The translations under genes and the position numbers were made by a program. Under the pieces are notes generated by a model. It was not told the DNA's origin, did not search any database, and saw nothing but the letters and a program-made list of their open reading frames with translations. Shown piece by piece: positions 4,205 to 5,671 of a stretch of 5,671 nucleotides of DNA (the first letter of the stretch is position 1; each line of letters opens with the position of its first letter). The DNA comes from Euryarchaeota archaeon UBA549 (lineage in GTDB: Archaea; Thermoplasmatota; Poseidoniia; Poseidoniales; Poseidoniaceae): the NCBI GenBank assembly GCA_002495645.1, contig DAGF01000059.1, positions 1 through 5,671 of the forward strand. The letters are read 5' to 3'.

Positions 4205-5671
4205 CTAGACATTGATGGCTGCTTGTGTCAACTCAAGGATGGCCACTCGTTCACAATTGGAGAGAATAGGGGCAAGCCTCGGTCCACGTTCAGTCGCCAT
4301 AAACAGTGCATAGCAAGCCCTGTAGACATCCCTCATGCCAACCTCGGCCGCCTCACCTGCTGCTTTGAAGGCTGCCGTGATGCCGTCCGTCGTCCAGTCG
4401 GCTTCGAGAAGCGTCTGGTTGAGGTGATGCAAGACGAGTCGTTGCTCGTCGGTGAGTGCTTGGATGGCCTCCTTATCCGGTGCCGTGCAGACGTTCACCC
4501 GCATGTCCTCTGGAAAGTGTTCAGAAGCAATCCAAGCCCGCATTCGCTTGAGTCGGTCTTGAAGTTGGGGCGTGGGCTCTGTGAGGGGGCTGGAATCCCT
4601 CAAACTGGCCCACACATCTCCATCGTTGGGTTTGATTTGTGCCAGGAGGGCCATGTGCCGGAAACTGATGGAGGTTGAGGATGCTGCATTCTCCTGTTCG
4701 ACCGAGGACAAAGCAAGGGCGGCCTTGGCATCTTCAAGTTGAACCAGTTTGCGCCGGCTCAAGTTTTCCTCGGCCATCTCAGCATCAAAATCCCGAGCCG
4801 TGAGTCGCTCATATTCATCGGCAAGGTTCACCAAACCCATTCCAGTATCAAATTCTATAGCCTTGCTTGGCTTTGAGTTGGCGACGAGGAAACGAAGGAT
4901 TTCCGGTGGAACCAATCGCAAAGCCTCCATCGGACCAACAGTGTTTCCAGACGAGGATGACATCGCACCTTTGCCCTTGAGACTGATCCATTCGTAGGTC
5001 AACGGTGCAGGTGGCTCGTGGCCAAAGAGCAGAGCGATTTCTTTTCCTGTGTCGTAAGAGCCGCCGGCGGCGCCGTGGTCTTTACCAAAGGGCTCGCAGG
5101 TGATGTGGTTGAACCCCCATTTCGCTGGCCAGTCAAGGCGCCAAGGAAGTTTTCCTTCACCTTTCTCGATGTTGGATGAACCGCTTTCTCCGTGGCTATC
5201 GGTCCAATGAACCAGCGGATAATCATAGCCGGTTATCGTCAACCCGTCCAGCGAACCCTTGGAATCGAGTGGCTGCCAGGGGAACCAATCCTCGGCGAGT
5301 TCTCTGCCCGATACCCGTTCAATAATTTCACGAATCGCTGCTGGATTGTCGCAGGCAATTTTGGCGGCTTTGCTGAACTTGCCAGCCTGGTAGGCCTCAA
5401 GATTGGGCAGGAGCCGAGGCACGACTCCAATTTGTCGCAAGGCCTCAAGGAAGGGCTGAAGGAAGTGGTCGCCATAACTCCAGCCTTCGTTGTTGAAGCG
5501 GTCCCAATCCGGTTTCCCTTCATCGTCTGGAGCGGGAATGGAGCCCAGTTGATGGCCGATGAACGCCTCATAACTTTCGTCCAAGAACGGGTAGACCTTC
5601 CGCAGAGGGTCTGCGTTGTCCACCACAAAGACCAGTTCGGTGTCCATACCAGCCTTGCGAGCAGCACGAGC
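4205..5671 (-). CDS. lysS: Class I lysyl-tRNA synthetase, partial (N-terminus beyond the window edge)
   Basis: This enzyme attaches lysine to tRNA-Lys in the cytoplasm using ATP. The reading frame is open to base 5671, so the ATG at 5645-5647 is internal; eight further codons (ARAARKAG) precede it. Numbering from that Met, family signatures are DPLRKVYPFL (13-22), SYGDHFLQPF (57-66), DWPAKW (172-177), EPFGKDH (185-191) and GGSYDTGKEI (195-204). The KMSKS-type loop is at 224-235, and a helical anticodon-binding region follows from about 290, ending near GPRLAP (455-460). These belong to class I LysRS, not the class II enzyme of most bacteria. The HIGH-type motif and roughly the first 40-50 residues lie outside. 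The C-terminus looks complete, with a TAG stop. Two oddities: the KMSKS loop reads AMSSSSGN, without lysine, and the usual Cys zinc module region (about 121-170) has no cysteine. It is the first visible gene of the tight three-gene series. The family call is very secure. Confidence 0.96.
   Translation of the reverse strand, partial: ARAARKAGMDTELVFVVDNADPLRKVYPFLDESYEAFIGHQLGSIPAPDDEGKPDWDRFNNEGWSYGDHFLQPFLEALRQIGVVPRLLPNLEAYQAGKFSKAAKIACDNPAAIREIIERVSGRELAEDWFPWQPLDSKGSLDGLTITGYDYPLVHWTDSHGESGSSNIEKGEGKLPWRLDWPAKWGFNHITCEPFGKDHGAAGGSYDTGKEIALLFGHEPPAPLTYEWISLKGKGAMSSSSGNTVGPMEALRLVPPEILRFLVANSKPSKAIEFDTGMGLVNLADEYERLTARDFDAEMAEENLSRRKLVQLEDAKAALALSSVEQENAASSTSISFRHMALLAQIKPNDGDVWASLRDSSPLTEPTPQLQDRLKRMRAWIASEHFPEDMRVNVCTAPDKEAIQALTDEQRLVLHHLNQTLLEADWTTDGITAAFKAAGEAAEVGMRDVYRACYALFMATERGPRLAPILSNCERVAILELTQAAINV
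4943..4978 (-). other. KMSKS-type ATP-binding loop of LysRS, atypical (AMSSSSGN)
   Basis: The coding strand reads KGKGAMSSSSGN at residues 224-235, counted from the Met at 5647. In class I synthetases this loop stabilises the transition state of lysyl-adenylate formation. From memory, archaeal LysRS has the form GKMSGSKGN. Here the first Lys is Ala and the Lys before Gly-Asn is Ser. Two lysines just upstream (K224, K226) might substitute. Confidence 0.85.

Noticed and set aside
4205..4207. TAG between lysS and the next gene as a pyrrolysine codon
   Set aside because: LysRS ends at a natural family C-terminus here and the next codon is a possible start. Nothing in the window suggests pyrrolysine machinery.
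3809..4678. A 289-codon open frame on the plus strand across the lysS/zinc-ribbon junction
   Set aside because: It is wholly antisense to two well-supported genes, has a Cys/His/Gly-scattered composition with no recognisable domain, and starts and ends at no natural boundary.

Overview
The window holds three protein genes, all on the minus strand and packed with no gaps. Transcription runs from high to low coordinates: lysS, then a zinc-ribbon protein of unknown function, then a large RND-superfamily exporter. LysRS ends in TAG immediately followed by a GTG that can start the zinc-ribbon gene. The zinc-ribbon TGA overlaps the first possible start of the exporter by 7 bases. Together they occupy 39-5671 and look like one transcription unit whose promoter lies outside the window. 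I see no tRNA, rRNA, CRISPR array, insertion sequence, attachment site or convincing internal promoter.

The organism is most likely an archaeon. The lysyl-tRNA synthetase is the class I type, typical of archaea and found in only some bacteria. The exporter resembles the largely archaeal HAE3 branch of RND proteins. Its outer loop carries DxDGDG motifs and N-glycosylation sequons, the proteins are acidic, and base composition is moderate. This fits a marine planktonic euryarchaeon (Marine Group II / Poseidoniales-like). That placement is an inference from gene content and style, not from a marker-gene comparison.

4205-5671: class I LysRS, cut off at its N-terminus by the window edge, so the HIGH-type motif is missing. 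Two regions look unusual: the KMSKS-type loop has no lysine, and the region that carries a Cys zinc module in archaeal relatives has no cysteines. 2954-4204: a 416-residue protein with CxxC zinc motifs, a coiled coil, a Lys/Ala/Pro-rich linker resembling a histone H1 tail, and an unrecognised C-terminal domain. 39-2960: a 12-helix RND exporter with two large outer loops. Each loop holds exactly two cysteines, and the first also carries a calcium-type acidic motif. 1-38: a short pyrimidine-rich flank with a tandem 7-bp repeat and no gene visible.

I cannot show that the three genes form one biochemical system. LysRS charges tRNA-Lys, and the exporter moves an unknown, probably lipid-like or hydrophobic substrate. 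The middle protein is the real unknown and the best candidate for something undescribed.
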